47,519 nucleotides of DNA from UBA2396 sp038042175 (lineage in GTDB: Bacteria; Planctomycetota; Phycisphaerae; Phycisphaerales; UBA1924), in NCBI GenBank assembly GCA_964358855.1, contig CAYHQQ010000033.1, positions 1 to 47,519 of the forward strand. The letters run 5' to 3'. The notes below the pieces were generated by a model that did no database searches, was not told the DNA's origin, and was given only the letters and a program-made list of their open reading frames with translations. Position numbers and translations under genes: made by a program. Positions 46,272 through 47,519 of the stretch are shown here, piece by piece. Each line of letters starts with the position of its first letter. Positions within the stretch are counted from its first letter, which is position 1.

Positions 46272-47507
46272 ATGCCCAAGAAACCTACCAAACACAAGCC
46301 GTCCGCTCCTGTTGAGGCCAAGGCGACCAAGCCCAAGCCCGTCGGCCCGCCGCCCGAGGCTACCGCCAAGCCCGCAAACGCGGCTGAGAAGGCCGCCCTG
46401 AAGCACCTGCCGGGGATCCGGGTCCGCATTGACGCCCTGGACAAGCAGCTGGTGCAGCTCCTCAACGACCGGGCCGAGCTGGTCGTGGAGGTGGGCCGGC
46501 TCAAGCGGGCGGCAAGGCTGCCGATCTACGCCCCCCACCGCGAGGCCGAGGTGCTCGACAAGGTGACCAAGGCCAATGCCGGCCCGCTCCCCAATCGGGC
46601 CCTGGAGGGCGTCTACCGTGAGCTCATGTCCGGTTCGTTCAGCCTTCAGCAGCCATTGCGGATCGGTTTCCTGGGCCCGCTGGGCAGCTTCAGCCATCTC
46701 GCGGCCGTGCGCCACTTCGGCTCCTCGGTCGCCTTCGAGGATCTTCACGAGATCGACGGCGTCTTCACGGAGGTCTCGCGCGGGCACGTGAACTATGGGC
46801 TGGTGCCCATCGAGAACTCCATCGGCGGCGGCATCGTCGAGACACTCACGAGCTTCCAGCAGCGCTTTAGCGAGGTGAACATCTACGCCGAGGTGCAGCT
46901 GGAGGTGCACCACTGTCTGCTCGCCCAGTGCGAGCCCAAGCAGGTGCGCCGGATTCACAGCAAGCCCGAGGTCTTCAGCCAGTGCCGCCAGTGGCTCGCG
47001 ACGCAGTACCCCCAGGCCGAGCTGATCCCCGCGGCCAGCAGCAGCCGTGCGGCCATGACGGCGGTGGAAGAGTGCAAGATGGCCCGGCAGATCGGGGCCG
47101 AGCCCGGGAGTGCCGCGGTCGGAAGCGAGCTGGCGGCGGAGCTCTACGGGCTCAAGGTGCTCTTTGCCAAGATCGAGGACCACGCGCACAACATCACGCG
47201 ATTCGCCGTCATCAGCCGCGGAAAGGCCGAGCGCAGCGGCGACGACAAGACGTCGATCATGTTCAACACCGCCGACAAGCCCGGCGCCCTGGTGAGCGTG
47301 CTGCGGGTCTTTGAGAACCACGCGATCAACCTGAGCCACATCGACAAGCGTCCGAGCGGGCGTCAGAACTGGAGCTACACGTTCTTCATCGACGCCGCGG
47401 GCTACCGCGACGACCCGGCGATGAAGAGCGCGATCGCCGAGGCGACGACGCACTGCATCGAGCTGCACGTCCTGGGCAGCTACCCGCGGAGCAAGCGGAT
47501 TCTGTGA
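46272..47507 (+). CDS. pheA: Chorismate mutase / prephenate dehydratase
   Basis: Makes phenylpyruvate from chorismate via prephenate, for phenylalanine synthesis. 411 residues. A basic Lys/Pro/Ala-rich N-terminal extension (about 1-42) is unusual. An AroQ-type mutase domain follows (about 45-125, IRVRIDALDKQLVQLLNDRA, then LPIYAPHREAEVLDKV). The dehydratase domain opens with IGFLGPLGSFSHLAAVRHFG, includes GLVPIENSIGGGIVETL and has the catalytic Thr in HNITRFAVIS. The C-terminal ACT domain (TSIMFNTADKPGALVSVLRV; INLSHIDKRPSGRQNW in place of the usual ESRP) is the phenylalanine-sensing region. The ATG at 46272 has no Shine-Dalgarno; a TGCAGT sequence ends 8 bases upstream. Confidence 0.95.
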   Translation: MPKKPTKHKPSAPVEAKATKPKPVGPPPEATAKPANAAEKAALKHLPGIRVRIDALDKQLVQLLNDRAELVVEVGRLKRAARLPIYAPHREAEVLDKVTKANAGPLPNRALEGVYRELMSGSFSLQQPLRIGFLGPLGSFSHLAAVRHFGSSVAFEDLHEIDGVFTEVSRGHVNYGLVPIENSIGGGIVETLTSFQQRFSEVNIYAEVQLEVHHCLLAQCEPKQVRRIHSKPEVFSQCRQWLATQYPQAELIPAASSSRAAMTAVEECKMARQIGAEPGSAAVGSELAAELYGLKVLFAKIEDHAHNITRFAVISRGKAERSGDDKTSIMFNTADKPGALVSVLRVFENHAINLSHIDKRPSGRQNWSYTFFIDAAGYRDDPAMKSAIAEATTHCIELHVLGSYPRSKRIL

Positions 47508-47519
47508 CAGAGCCGCGAG

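Overview
The window is high-GC bacterial DNA that most resembles a planctomycete of the Phycisphaerae type. This rests on four things seen in the sequence: secreted proteins ending in a PEP-CTERM-like tail (Pro-Gly-Ser, hydrophobic stretch, Arg cluster); a secreted protein with a dockerin-like double calcium loop; small membrane proteins with a C-terminal CxxCGY...CPECG zinc ribbon; and many short palindromic repeats between genes and inside some of them. The genus cannot be told from the sequence alone. No prophage, plasmid functions or CRISPR array is visible. The only transposase is a 150-residue IS200/RAYT-like HUH enzyme.

Layout. 1-5030: the 3' part of clpC with a strong terminator, a PEP-CTERM-like exported protein behind a long leader, and an internally duplicated ABC-2 permease. 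5173-9943 (minus strand): dxs, a type II farnesyl diphosphate synthase, a PTS EIIA-Ntr-like protein, a small unknown protein and adenylate kinase. 10133-17127 (plus strand): the fused 23S rRNA methyltransferase RlmKL, which carries five palindromic repeats in frame in its linker; an exported beta-helix protein; tRNA-Leu(CAG); a small membrane protein; a divergent RNase HII-like protein; and ribD. 17131-19314 (minus): a long-chain polyprenyl synthase and a tRNA dihydrouridine synthase. 19360-22634 (plus): a LolC/E-type permease, LolD and an alpha/beta hydrolase. 22761-30131 (minus): three tandem paralogues of an unknown exported family of about 510 residues, then NAD(P)HX dehydratase and an exported transglutaminase-like protein. 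30186-34073: tag, a dockerin-like protein and an exported GH31 glucosidase. 34187-36316: two zinc-ribbon paralogues either side of a RAYT transposase with its structured repeats. 36414-38493: a terpenoid-cyclase-fold protein and another PEP-CTERM-like protein. 38870-47507: an EF-G-like GTPase, an ankyrin protein, a small unknown protein, uppP, serA, a glycine-rich membrane protein and pheA.

Functional links. Dxs, the two prenyl synthases and UppP cover several steps of isoprenoid and lipid-carrier metabolism, but they are scattered. The LolC/E and LolD pair implies lipoprotein export and so a Gram-negative-type envelope. SerA and PheA are amino-acid biosynthesis enzymes. Most other genes are housekeeping or secreted proteins of unknown role.

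The most unusual feature is the repeat landscape. At least seven palindromic families are present. They lie almost always within a few tens of bases of a stop codon, and in four cases they reach into coding sequence: RlmKL, Tag, the NnrD C-terminus, and the signal-peptide region of the terpenoid-cyclase-like protein. The RAYT repeats have an internal hairpin whose two arms differ completely between copies yet remain perfectly paired.
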